From: Kingdonia uniflora
Taxonomy: Eukaryota > Streptophyta > Magnoliopsida > Ranunculales > Circaeasteraceae
Assembly (NCBI GenBank): GCA_014058105.1
Contig: JACGCM010000779.1
Location: 744,001 to 808,000 of the forward strand
Direction: 5' to 3'
DNA: 64,000 nt
The stretch's first letter is position 1. Every line of letters begins with the position of its first letter. Shown here piece by piece: positions 32,131-43,018 of the stretch. The notes under the pieces were generated by a model. That model made no database searches, was not told where the DNA came from, and saw nothing but the letters and a program-made list of their open reading frames with translations. A program made the position numbers and the translations under genes.

Positions 32131-32456
32131 ATGGAAACTACCCCAAATACGCGGTACCAGAAAAGGATGGAAGCCCGAGAGCGTCGGATAGAAGAGAAGA
32201 TGGCGGTGTTGAAGGAGAACTTCTTCGGCGATCATGGTCTAGACTGGGTGATGCCAGATTTAGTCGAGCTGGAGCCAGAGGGCCAATCGGCAGGATGTCG
32301 AATGCACATTGGTGGAGGGTACTACAGTGGATGAACCCGGACGCCAGCAACCGATATTTCTTTCTGAAGTGCATGGCCGAGGACGAGGTCAAAGTAGAAG
32401 ACCAAGTTGAGTACAAGGAGGCAGGGCTCTGCAAGAACTGCCCCATATGTAAATAG
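32131..32456 (+). pseudogene. Element B antisense small ORF (one frameshift)
   Basis: From ATG: METTPNTRYQKRMEARERR, KENFFGDHGLDWVMPDLVEL, then a frameshift near 32300 and WWRVLQWMNPDASNRYFFL, EAGLCKNCPICK with stop at 32454-32456. About 108 codons when the shift is ignored, no internal stop. The best-preserved C-terminus of the family, with Cys spacing C-x2-C-x2-C. Same strand as the antisense gene at 33671 and opposite to pol of B. Confidence 0.7.
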
Positions 32457-32744
32457 GGGAGTCTTGGTTTTGGTATTGGCATTGGTGTTGGGAGGTGGGA
32501 GAGGAAGTTTTTATGTTTTGTTGTTAATATTTTTTGTCTCTGTTTGTTTTGTTATGTTTTTTTTGTATGGTGATGTATTCAAATGAAATAGTACTGTTTT
32601 GAAGTATAACATCGTAATTATGGCAAGCATAGTAGACGAAGATAATTTAGGCGCGATAGCATTTTGTCAAAGGTCGAACCTTAGGAATCGAACACCAGAA
32701 AATGGAAAGAACTTGAGTAATGTTGAAAAAGACTGACCGACGGT

Positions 32745-33120
32745 TCGAGCACTTAGTATGTATGGACGAATGGGCAATGTAGAATGAAGACGATGGTTCA
32801 TAAACGAGATCAGGAACGGTTTGAAAATTTCTATTTACGAAGGCATAAAGGCTTCGACTGCAAAGCCTGACAGCCATAACAGCTGGCATGTCAGAGGTGG
32901 TACTGTTCCTAGGGCAGAGTGCCCTACAGGTCATTATGATGTTTTCCTCGGTTTATGGAAAAAGGTGGAAGTGACAGGTAGGTTTTAGGTGACAACGTCG
33001 GGCAGGGTGCCATAATGTTTGAGAGACTTAATTTTTTTTGAGGGGGGCGCGTGATACTCACGTGGGACCAGTTGAGGGTAAAATTGCTAATACACGTCTC
33101 GGCCAAAAAGTAAGGGGGAG
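32745..33120 (+). other. Conserved block between antisense genes in B
   Basis: Reading across stops gives KASTAKPDSHNSWHVRGGT and TTSGRVP, matching the minus-strand block 20228-20542 of element A. A possible donor (cag|gtattt, about 33342) and acceptor (tctgtag|gg, about 33664) downstream suggest an intron before the main antisense ORF. Coding status is uncertain. Confidence 0.4.
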
Positions 33121-33670
33121 TGGAGGAGTGGTAATGATGGTGAGCGAGGAAATCGAAACAGTTTTATTTGTCTGAGGTAGAGCTTGTTTTATGGTGAGTG
33201 AGAAATTTACTATTCCCCAAATAATTAATCATAGAGAGAAGCAGAGAGAAAGAGAGAAAAACATGCGCCATTGTAGAGGTAGAGCTTGTTGGAGAGGAGA
33301 AATGGAATTGTCGTTGTTGCTGAGAGAGCTGAACCATTCGAACAGGTATTTCTTCTGATTTCCTTCGTAAATTGGTGATTTCTAGTTCTGCTCTGTAGTT
33401 TCTTTTACTGTATTTGTATGTTGTTTCTATCGTGGGGTAGGTGATGTTAGGGATTTGGTTAGTAAGGGCCTGGCCGAGGAAGGGGGCAACCCAAGTGGCT
33501 GGAGATACGGCCCAGTGGTAAATTGGGGATATTGAGGTTGTGACCAGGGTTGTAGTCGAACATTCGACTTTGGGTTGTGCGAGTTAGAGAGGGTAGGAAA
33601 AAATATGATATTAAAGCACGATAGTCAAATATATCGATCTAATTGCGTACCTCTTCGTCTGTAGGGTATA

Positions 33671-34975
33671 ATGCGTACCCGTCAAGCTTCGAGGATGAGG
33701 CTGATAGATGAGGAGGTCAAAGTAAATGATTCGAGTGTATCTGGTCGAGGCTGAGGGGGTGAGAGCAGCGACTTTGAAGTGCTAGATATTACAACATATG
33801 CCCCATTAGCTGTGGTAGTACCAGAAGTTGGAGCTTCGAGTTAGAGCCACCGTAGGGCTCGAGTGATCGGGGAGAATGATGAAGAGAAAACTGAGGAAGG
33901 GGAGGGAAGGAGAAATGAAGGTGGTGTCGAGCCTTCGGGGGATGAGAGGGAGGAGGGGGAAGGGGAGCGGAGTGATAATAGTGATATGTTAGATGTTTTG
34001 TGGAGAGTAGCGGGGCCGGTGTCGGCTCAGGAAAAAGTGAGACTAGATCGATTTATGGCCAAACATGAATTGTCGAAGGTGGATGTTGAGTTGATGCCAA
34101 TAGGGTCCAAATTCACATTCAAGGATATTAAAGCATGATATTAAAGCACGATATATCATATGATATTTGACTATCGTGCTTTAATATCATATATCTGACT
34201 ATCGTGCTTTAATATTCACAGTCAAATATATCATATGATATTAAAGAACGATAGTCAGATTTGACTAGGGATGCAACTGCTCCTTCAAAAGCTGGTGAAA
34301 CAAGTATTGAACCACTAGGATGTGGCTCCTTGCCAGATAAATGGCAACTTATACGAGATGATAAGGGTGGTCGAGGGGATGAATGTAGAGTTGAAGTGTG
34401 AGAAGAGGGGGTTGATCGAGTGGTTTGATATTGTATCGTTCTACTCGAGGAAAGCCAATAAGAAGGTGGATACTTACCACATTCAATGTCAAGCAGATAA
34501 ATCGTGGCTATTCGATCTGTATTCGATGGGCCGTAGGTGGGATAAGGACTTAGTGGTGGTAAAGGGTAATTCTGATAATGTAGTAGGGGAATAGGTGTAC
34601 AAGTTGCAGCACAGGGTATATAATCCAAGTAAGTTGATAGTCGAAGACTGTTTATTATGTTGATCGAATAGGTTGTTAAACTTTTTTTTCATTGTTTTGC
34701 AAAACCCAGTAGTAGAGCATTGACGAATTCGAGGAGGTATATTGATGAACTGATCGACCATGATGAGGAGTGGGTAAACTGGGTATTTGGGATGTTGGGT
34801 ATTGTGCAGAAGATGCGGAAGAAGATAGATACGTTGCTTAGAAACGTACTTGTTGCTTCTAGACCAACAAAGAAGAGAAGGGAAGAAGGTACTTTGAGAG
34901 GGGCTGTTGAGATGGAGAAGGGAAGGTTGACTCGAAATTCAAACTATGTGTCGAGGGATTGGCGAGGGGGGACGG
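33671..34975 (+). pseudogene. Element B antisense gene: Transposase_28-like, truncated
   Basis: ATG at 33671 gives MRTRQASRMRLIDEEV, matching A. After two stops (near 33752 and 33842) an acidic segment (33863-34138) leads to SAQEKVRLDRFMAKHELSKV. At 34130-34262 an AT-rich array of inverted 'gatattaaagcacgatagtc' units replaces about 20 codons found in A. The conserved domain resumes at 34318 (VAPCQINGNLYEMIRVVEGM; FYSRKANKKVDTYHIQ) to 34592. A lysine-rich exon (34720-34970) follows and then the sequence runs directly into integrase on the other strand, so the tail and the 3' tandem repeats of this element are deleted. Confidence 0.7.
34130..34262. repeat. Inverted AT-rich array inserted in the antisense ORF of B
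   Basis: Motif gatattaaagcacgatagtc is present in both orientations at least four times. A single copy with its flank lies 520 bp upstream (33608-33640), at a place conserved in element A. This looks like templated filler copied from the upstream site during repair. Confidence 0.7.
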
Positions 34976-34984
34976 GGACCATAC

Positions 34985-35990
34985 ACCCGACTATACCCAA
35001 TTTCAAACTCATTATCTTTGTCTGGGAAATTGGGATCTCGTGTGGGTATGTCGAATTGAATAGGGAGCACTCTTCAGTACCATAGGCTAGAAAGAAAGGG
35101 GTGCAGCCTGTAGATTTTCTTGGTGTTGTTCGATAGGCCTTGAGGACATGTTGTAACTCCTGAACCCATCGACCTTTCTTTGCATCGATACGTTTCTTGA
35201 GACCATCGATTATGGTTTTGTTGATTGCTTCGACTTGACCGTTGCCTTGGGGGTAGTAAGGTACTGAGGATGAGAGGATGATTTTTTTTTTAAGGAAGTT
35301 TCTGACTTTGCTCCCAACGAACTGTAGATCGTTGGTACATTGAATCATATGAGGGAATCCAAAACATGTAATGATGCTTTCCCATAGGAATTTGATGACT
35401 TCTTCTTCTCGGGTTCGACACAAAGGTACGACTCTGACCCATTTGGTAAAATAATCTTTTGCAACAAGGATATTCTCTCGGCTGCCCGAAACTTTGGGAG
35501 AAGGACCAATAAGATCGACGGCCCAGCGTTTGAATGGCCTGGAAACTTGACTGAAATGGAGGTCTTGTGAAGGATTGTGGATATCATGGGCATGACGTTG
35601 GCATTTGTCACAATGTTTGGCATACTCTTTGGCTTCATTTTTATATTGGGCTAGAATAAACTTTGGGAGACAGCTCGAAGGGCCATAGACCAGTAGTATG
35701 AGCACCGCAAGTACCTTCATGGAGTTCGGCTAAAATTTTAGAGGCTTCAGTTTGAGAGATGCATCGAAGGAGGACGTCATTTGGGGATTTACGATGTAAC
35801 TCGCATTTGTAGATAGTGTATCTGCGACAGTTCTCTAATAATGATCATCTATCTTTGGGATCATCTGAGAGGGTACTATTGTTGTAGTAATAGAGGAATG
35901 GTGTTCGCCAGTCGTCTGGATCGAAACTCTCGCCCCCAGTATTAATGGCATTGACTTTTATCTGGTCGATACTTGAGCGATCAAGTACTT
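34985..35990 (-). pseudogene. Element B integrase, C-terminally truncated
   Basis: Minus strand: CRRYTIYKCELHRKSPND (about 35815), LHEGTCGAHTTG, HCDKCQRHAHD (zinc-finger Cys), FKRWAVDLIGPSP (D), MIQCTNDLQFVG (the second Asp-containing DNGPQF box reads TNDLQF, so the usual DNG is altered), SSVPYYPQGNGQVEAINK (E), then TGCTPFFLAYGTEE. The 258-codon open frame 35720-34944 covers most of the core. The chromodomain-like/C-terminal RDLVLWRV part is missing because of the deletion at about 34980. Confidence 0.8.
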
Positions 35991-36590
35991 TGATAGGGAG
36001 AATTCGGGATTCTGATTAGCCTAACATAGTTACTATGTAGGCAAAGGCATCTGCGTACTAGTTTTCTCCTCAAGGGTAATGAGTGATAGAATTTTTTTTA
36101 GGAAAACGGCCCATACGCTGTTGAACGAGAGCAGCTTATTCTGCTATGCGACCGTTAGCTTGATTTTCACCGATATAATGTCTCTGAACAAGTTGGGAAT
36201 CTATGAAAATGGCAAGTTTAGGGACACCAAGTTCGAGGGCAAGGTCAAGGCCATGGATCAAGGCTTCATACTCAGCCTCGTTATTAAAGCATTCAAAGTT
36301 TAACTTGAGGGCCTTCTCTATTCGGTCATTGGTTGCTGCAACCAGGATTATACCGATCCCTGAACCGTTAGGCCCAGCGGATCCATCTGTGAAGAGATGC
36401 CATCCTATTTTAGGGTTCAACAAATCCATTCGTAGCAATAAATCCATCTTCTGTCAGGTCATCTTCGTGTTCCTCCCAATCGACATCTTCGACCGAAAAG
36501 TTAGCAAGAAAATCTGCTACTGCATGGCCTTTTTGGGATATCTGGTTCTTGAATGTAATGTCATGTTCACCAAGATAAACAGACCACTAT
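35991..36590 (-). pseudogene. Element B RNase H and linker
   Basis: An open 103-codon frame (36447-36136) has WHLFTDGSAGPNGSGIGIIL (catalytic D), NNEAEYEALIHGLDLALELG (E) and IFIDSQLVQRHYIGE (D). This is the plant Ty3/gypsy RNase H that removes RNA from the cDNA hybrid. GHAVADFLANF precedes it in another frame (about 36510). Linker sequence to integrase has stops. Confidence 0.8.
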
Positions 36591-37960
36591 TGCACTCTTC
36601 TAGATTTCTCTTTTTTGCTGCGTACTTCTCGAAGGGGATAGCTTGTTATAACACGGATGGGATGGGCTTGAAAATATTGTTTTTGTTTATAGGCCGAATA
36701 GACGAGGGTGAGGAGAAAGTGCTCAAGTTTCGTGTATCGAGTTTCTACAGGTGTTAGAGTTTTGTTGATAAAATATACAGGTTTTTTGATGTTTGATTCG
36801 AGTTGAATGAGAGCTGAACTAATGGAGGTATATCTAACAGTGAGATACAAAGAGAGTGCCTTGCCTTCGATAGGGGTGCTGATGATGGGTGGTCGACCAA
36901 GGTAAGTTTTGAGTTCGAGGAAGGCCTGTTCACAGTCGGGTGTCCAGTTAATCTCAGGGTTATTTTTCTTTTTGGCATTTTGAATGCCTTGGTCGCGTAA
37001 TAGAGAAAAGAGCCAAGCACAACAGTCTGAGGATATGGAAATGAAGCAGTTAAGGGCTACAATTTTACCAGCCACTTTTTGGACCTCCTTTTTGGTTCAG
37101 GGCGAAGGCATGTCAATGAGAGCTCGAATATGGGTAGGGTCGATCTCGATACCTCGTTTATAAATAAGATGGCCTAAAATTTTACCGGCTGAAACATCAA
37201 ATTAGAATTTTTCTGGGTTGAGTTTCATGCTGCATATTCGAAGTATCGAAAATACTTTAGTTAGGTCCTGGATGTGGGTCTCTTTTTGGAGGCTCTTCCA
37301 CAGCATGTCGTCGATGTTAACTTCGACCGACTTGCCAAACAAGGGTTTGAACATGGTTGTGACAAGGCGTTGATAGATGGCACCGGCGTTTTTAAAGCCG
37401 AAGGGCATAACATTAAAACTGTAAAGGCCTTGTTCAGTGATAAAGGAAGTTTTAAGTTAATCTTCAGGATGGAGGGGTACCTGATTGTAATCCTAAGCTG
37501 CGTTCATCATTGATAAGCTCTCATGTCTAGCAGCGGCATCAAGGAGTACTGAGATGACCGGGAGGGGGAAACTTTCCTTCGGTATGTGCTTGTTGAGGTC
37601 TGTGAAGTCGACGCAGATGCTGATTTTGCCATTCTTTTTGGGAACAGCAACAATGTTTGATATCCAGTCGGCATACTTGACTTTTCTGATAAAACTCGTG
37701 GCTATGAGTTTATATACTTTAAGGCTTATCTCAAAGTCGTGGGGCCAAGGTACACTTCTTCTGTTTTACTGTTGTGGAATGGGGGAAAATATCGTGGCAA
37801 TGGCATGCCAAAGACGTCTCCTGGAATGTCCATGCAAAGACGTCTTTGTTTGCTCGAAAGAAATATATTAGTTCGAGGCGTTCTGCCTCGCCTATAAAAG
37901 TTTTAATGAATGTACCTCGACCAGGACCATCGAGTTTGATATAGACAATGGGTTTGATGG
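36587..37960 (-). pseudogene. Element B reverse transcriptase, broken
   Basis: Minus strand: GRGTFIKTFIGEAERLELI (about 37915), ANKDVFAWTF, KQKKCTLAPRL, then NIVAVPKKNGKISICVDF (about 37650-37600), MPFGFKNAGAIYQRLVTTMF (37408-) and VEVNIDDML, where YVDD of active RTs reads NIDD. A frame of 162 codons (37075-36587) holds the thumb/connection: W...CEQAFLELKTYL and YFINKTLTPVETRYTKLE. Stops occur near 37202 and 37097. This copy supplies the sequence missing from element A. Confidence 0.8.
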
Positions 37961-38225
37961 GTGGGGTGGCGGTTGTCGAAGGTGTGGGGTTAGAGAGAAA
38001 TAGTAATTGCGATGAGAATCTGACAAGTTTTTGGGTCAGATCGATTTTTGAATACTCACATGAACGGGCATGGCGTTCAGAGCTTTTTAAATTCCAAGTA
38101 CCAGAAGGGGTAATTAAAGAAAGGGTCTGATGATAGGTCAAAAGTATGGCACGCATGGCATAAAGCCAGTCGCGCCTAAAGATACCAAGGTATTCAAACT
38201 TCTTATCGATGAAAAGAAAGTTGGT

Positions 38226-39152
38226 TTAAATTGAAATAGGGCCAGCGGTGATTGGGAGGCTGATCCAACCAACAACAACTTTTGTGGCCCCATTAAAACC
38301 TTTGAGTTTGACATTGGCGGCAGTGATGAGGTCTGTTTTGTTCATGGCTTGGACAGTTTGGAGGAAAAGTATATCAGCTGCACTTCTTGTATCGATAAGT
38401 ATGGTGTGGAGGAAGAGGTGTTCAATCTTAATCATGATGACTAATGGGTCGGAATGTGGAAAATGAATGTGTGATGTGTCGCAGTCGATGAAAGAGATGC
38501 CTTTTGGTCGAGGGCAGAGGCTTGATTCGGGCAGGAGGGTGGGCAGTTTCTCCTGGTAAGTGAGTTTGTAACATTCTTCGACGCGCTTATGATTTCTCTT
38601 GGAATGGTCGTTGTCGATATTATTGACTTCGATGAAATGTATTTGGTAGATGTGAACTTCGGTCGGGTTGACAGCAGAGGTGGGTTGAGGTTTGAGGTAC
38701 GACCCGTCAATGTAGCTGGGAAGGTCGGCAGCATACTGACGTAGACGACCTGCCTTGAGAATGATTTTGAGAGAGTATTGCAGGGCAAAGCACTTATTGG
38801 TCTGGTGATAGTTACACTTGTGTTTGGCACAGTAAGGTTCGCCTAGATTTACCTCTATGGTAAAAGAGATATGCAATATGGGGTCTGCCTGGATTTGCGG
38901 TAGAAGGGTGCTGATAGAGGTAGTAAGCGTGGGTAGAACCGGCTTTGGTCGCTTCCTGCGAGCTTCGTCATTATTGTCTGTATGAGGGAATTTTCGGCTC
39001 TCAGTCTCCTGTGAGACAGGAGCGATCAGGGGTACGGGAGTAGAAGGTGGGCCATGCCGAGGATTATTGACGGTAGAAGTTGAAGGTTGCCCATATTTAT
39101 ATGATTCGCGGAGGCATTCAAGGTCGATATACCCATTAACTTTTGAGACCAT
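38226..39152 (-). pseudogene. Element B gag C-terminus plus aspartic protease (308 open codons)
   Basis: The longest intact Ty3 frame in the window. It starts in gag (VSKVNGYIDLE), contains a Cys/His cluster CAKHKCNYHQTNKC (about residues 108-121) and ends in the protease: ISFIDCDTSHIHFPHSDPLV, catalytic ILIDTRSAADILFL (DTR instead of DTG), GFNGATKVVVGWISLPI. The change at the third catalytic-loop residue would probably impair activity. The N-terminal methionine is internal to the ancestral polyprotein. Confidence 0.75.
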
Positions 39153-40094
39153 CTCCTCAAGGGTTCGAGGTTTGTGGAGGACCAGATACTCTTTGAAACG
39201 ACTGTGATCTGGTAAGGCATTTGAATATGTGAGTACAGTGTTTGCGCAGTCAAGGTTTTTGACTTTGCGCGACTCATCGGGAAACCTCTTAGTAAAGGGA
39301 TCAAGTGTTTTACTGGAGAATTTTCTGAAATTGAAAAGGGCATCGACTATGACCTCACTGTCTTTGATAAAGGCAAATTGGGCGATAAAAAGATGGGATA
39401 GTTGATCGAAAATTCGAATAGAACCACTGGGAAGGTTGTGATACCATCGAAGAGAGCTATCTATGAGACTTGTGGGAAAAAGGCAACATATCAGGTGGTT
39501 GGCTGTGGAGTAGAGACTAAGAGCATTTTGGAGTTCAAGAATATTGGATTAGGGATCGGTGTTGCGGTATTTGCTAAGTTTGGGAGTAAAGAAATTTGGA
39601 GGCACCTCGATGGCGAAGAGTTTGGGGCAGAAGGGGTTATTCAATCGACTTCATGAGTTTGGAGGTGGGCTCGCGCTGACATAGATAACCGGCTGGATTT
39701 TGTAATCGATGTTCTGCTGTACACAGTGGGCAGGATGAGGGGGGATCGAGGGATTCGAGAATGATGAGGTTGAGTCTTCAGTATGGTTTTGGCACTGCGC
39801 TCCCCGAGACGTTCTCAGGCAGGATGACATTTGGGTATCTGGAGGAGCGAAGGGTGGAGTCAGAGGAGTCCTCCGTGGGGTGGATGTCGAAATGGATGGA
39901 GCTAGTGGGGGGAACATTGGGAGGAGTACCCGCAGCACCAAGGTGGACCGGGGGTACTCCCTGATTTGGTAGAAGCCCCAGTTAGGCGCGGGCAGACACA
40001 CGCGACGGGGCTGGTGCTTGAGACAGTAGGGGAACGTCTATAGGCTATAGTCGCTGCAGCTCTCAGACGGTGTTGCACAATTCATCAATGGCAC
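39153..40094 (-). pseudogene. Element B gag, middle part
   Basis: Frame-shifted gag wording on the minus strand (SYTPFLKRF-like, DPFTKRFPDESRKVK, FAQTVLTYSNALP) from about 39345 upward, with a Pro-rich N-terminal section to 40001. The segment stops at the element C insertion (40095) and the first part of gag resumes at 54800. The join reads smoothly against element A gag (about 12595-12660). Confidence 0.65.
40090..40094. repeat. Target-site duplication GGCAC, left of element C
   Basis: Pairs with GGCGC at 54800-54804; a single transition separates them. Confidence 0.75.
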
Positions 40095-40672
40095 TGTAAT
40101 GGTAAAATTCTGTAAGCTCGAAATGATTAGGATATAGTTATCACACCAAGGAACCTGTAATAATACTATAATAGAAAGTAAGAAAAGGAAGCATGTACTT
40201 TTTGCGTGGAAAACCTCTGAATAGGGAAAAAACTATGACCTCAGATGGAGGATTTTTTTAAAAGTATCTTTATTGCTTGAAACAAATATCTTTATTACAA
40301 GTGATCTGTAAATATATAAATGCCTTTAATCTCGCAAATAAGAAGTTTGTGTATTTTTTCTAGTCCATGTCTCTTTTAGAACTTTTCCTTTATATAAGTT
40401 TTTCCCACAGCTCTTCATCGTGCTGGAGTACGCTTTCCGAATAATGTTGTTAGTGGTGGTTGACTAAATAACTAAGGAGATCGCGGGAGACATGTATCTT
40501 TGACTGGATAATGTTTTCCGGGTTTAGCTCGACCCACGTTCTTGAGTAGTTCGTGGGGCTGGTTGGAATATTAACTGGAGTGTCAAGTACTAAAAATGCG
40601 CGAGCCTGAGATGGAGGTAAATCAAGCTTCGTGAGCTCAATTTTGAATGAGATCAAAGGATAAGTCCCTGCA
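40095..40672 (-). repeat. Element C 3' LTR (578 bp)
   Basis: Plus-strand TGTAATGG ... AAGTCCCTGCA. Homologous over its length to 54223-54799. Confidence 0.85.
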
Positions 40673-40902
40673 ATTGCCCCCTCGCAACCGATGTCACGAG
40701 TGGTTTTGGTTGAGAAAGAATGTGTTAAAAGTATGAAATTCGAAATGGAGTAATGATGGCATTTGACTGGATGGATGTTACGTGATATTGGGAAATGATG
40801 GGTATTAAATGATGATGCAGATGTATGTGACGATTGCGTTTGAATAGTCACGTCCGTAATGAATGATGACGTTTGGGAAAACCTGCACAATAAATGTAGG
40901 GT

Positions 40903-40913
40903 TATATAAATAG
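40903..40913 (+). promoter_or_regulatory. TATA box for the antisense cassette of C
   Basis: TATATAAATAG lies 51 bp before the small-ORF ATG (40964), outside the LTR, so the cassette has its own promoter rather than using the LTR. Confidence 0.6.
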
Positions 40914-40963
40914 TACCTGTAGCAAATCTTTGAAACAATTTCTTCTTGCATAACTTTCCTGAG

Positions 40964-41262
40964 ATGGTGAAAACTCGGAGGATGGTTCTTGAAGAGAGGA
41001 TTGCGTTTGAAATGCAGAGGTTGAAGTTGAAATACTTTGGTGACCATTCCTTGAAAATGTCGATACCCGCTTCTATTCCTCCGATGTACCAAGGCTTGTC
41101 AGAAGAGGAAGCGGTTGAAGCTAAGGAAGATTTCTACTATAAGTAGAGATTTAATGTCTTCGTCTTGACAGACGATAAACGGTGGGCCTATCTCCACAAT
41201 CTTGCGGAAGACAGGGTTAGGGCTTCATATGCAAAGTTAAGTGTATCTGCAGGGCAGATATG
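40964..41262 (+). pseudogene. Element C antisense small ORF (one stop)
   Basis: MVKTRRMVLEERIAFEMQRL, LKYFGDHSLK, then AVEAKEDFYYK, one TAG at 41144-41146, and in the same frame RWAYLHNLAEDRVRASYAKL to TGA at about 41262. Shares KYFGDHSL with A and B (FFGDHGLDW) and the EAKEAEEDF-like block with D. The C-terminal Cys pair of A and B is not kept. Confidence 0.6.
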
Positions 41263-41269
41263 CTGATTT

Positions 41270-43018
41270 CTTGTGCTACCATGGATTTTAAAGCTAGGCC
41301 CTTTTCATTTCTACCAACTTTTCGGTGGTGGTGGTTATAGAAGAGGCGGTGATGGCAGTGGAGGAGGAGGATTGGAAGTGGGAGTCTGCTGACGTATTTC
41401 CATTGTGTTTTTTGCACTCAAAAGACCTTCATCTTGTTTTGTGGGGGCCAACACTGATTTCACTGCTTGCATAGTTTCCACTTGATGTTCGACTGGACTT
41501 CGACCAAATTTATTTGAGGGAAACTTTTTGCTGTATCCAATGTCTTCTTTGCATCAGGGTGAAGAATCACTTAATCAAGAAGAACTAGAAGACATGATGT
41601 CTCGGCATGCCTGAATGACCTGTGAGTTTTAACAAGCAGGGAAAAATTGCTATCTGTAAAGTACCTGGAGTTTGGTGCCGGACGGATAACATTTTTTTGT
41701 ATTCCTGAGGTCGATGTGGTGAAAACTTGTTATCTATAAATCGTATGTAATATCTTTGACATGAATAAAATTTGTTATTTAATAAACTGTATATAGACAA
41801 AAAAATTGAATCGAACTGAATTGTGTTGGGTATTGGTTGAATAACTGCTTATAAGTTTAAAAGAAATGTTGCAATACTGCTCGAACTGAGATGAGTACGT
41901 GCTAATAATGTCGTATTGATGTATAAATGATTTATGTTTTTAACAGTTTAGGGAGAGAAATTGTAGAAAATATGTAATCGTAAAAATTCAAGCTTCTATA
42001 AGTCGATAGAGATACTACTAGTGGTACCGTAATGTCAAGTACAGTAACTAATGTGTATACTGGTGAGGGGATATGTTCTAATAATTTATTTTAAGATTTT
42101 GGGTTTTGCTGTTACGAGATATAAGGTAAAAAATTACGTATTCGAGGGGAAAGTGTGTGAGAAACGCAGAAATGCGGGTAAGATGATCTGTATAAAATGG
42201 GGGATGGATTAGGATGTTACGAACTCAATCTCAGAGGATTTGTTATGCCGTAGAAGGACGATTGGCTATAAAAATTGCTAAAGTACATGAGATGATCTTT
42301 GTTAGTTTGGTTATGATGTTGAGCTACCGGTGAGGGAATGTGAGCTCGAAGGTTTAGATGTAAGGAGTAAAGAACTGGAGTATGCTCATTATTTTTATGA
42401 GGTGTGCTTCCGTGAATTGATTAGGGATGCGGTAAAACGAGAAAGGTTGGTGGGTTTGATTGCTGAAGTTGAGATCGAATTCAAAGATCTGAGGATCGAC
42501 AAATAATGTGACGGGATGACATCGTTCAGTTTACTAAGGCTGCGATAGATGTTGTATAAAGAGTTGCTCATAAACAATATATTTGTTTTGAATGTAACAG
42601 AAATGGTATAAGTCAATCGTATCCTCTATAGGTACAAATCTGTTTTGGGACTATTTTAGCAAATAATTTGAATAATTTTGAAAAATTGCACAGTTTAGAA
42701 AATGACGTCAATCACTATAAATATGATAAGAAAGGACAGAGAAAAAAAAATATGAAAATGCATAAGCTTCTCGGTTTGCTTTGTATACAAAAAGAAATAA
42801 GACTCTGACATCGTACAGAGTGAGTCATCATGAGTGTGGGAAGGTCAGGAAAAGATATGAAAATAGGGAGAAAAAATATGTTAAAAAATGAAGGGAGTTG
42901 TAATGATGGAAAGGTGGTTTTATTGAAAAGATACAAGGCGTCTGACATAGAGCCTCAGTTCTGGAATCGAGGACGGTTCATCCAAGGAGCAATAAATGCC
43001 AGCCGCTTGAGAGAGAAA
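41270..43018 (+). other. Region between the antisense genes in C
   Basis: No coding signal that I trust. AT-rich, with scattered short frames. It is the counterpart of 19740-20890 in A and 32460-33670 in B and probably carries the leader and promoter of the large antisense gene. Confidence 0.35.

Noticed and set aside
36079..37871. Plus-strand frames opposite element B pol (184, 79 and 105 codons)
   Set aside because: They mirror RNase H and RT read on the minus strand and show no conservation of their own, unlike the true antisense cassette next to the 3' LTR.
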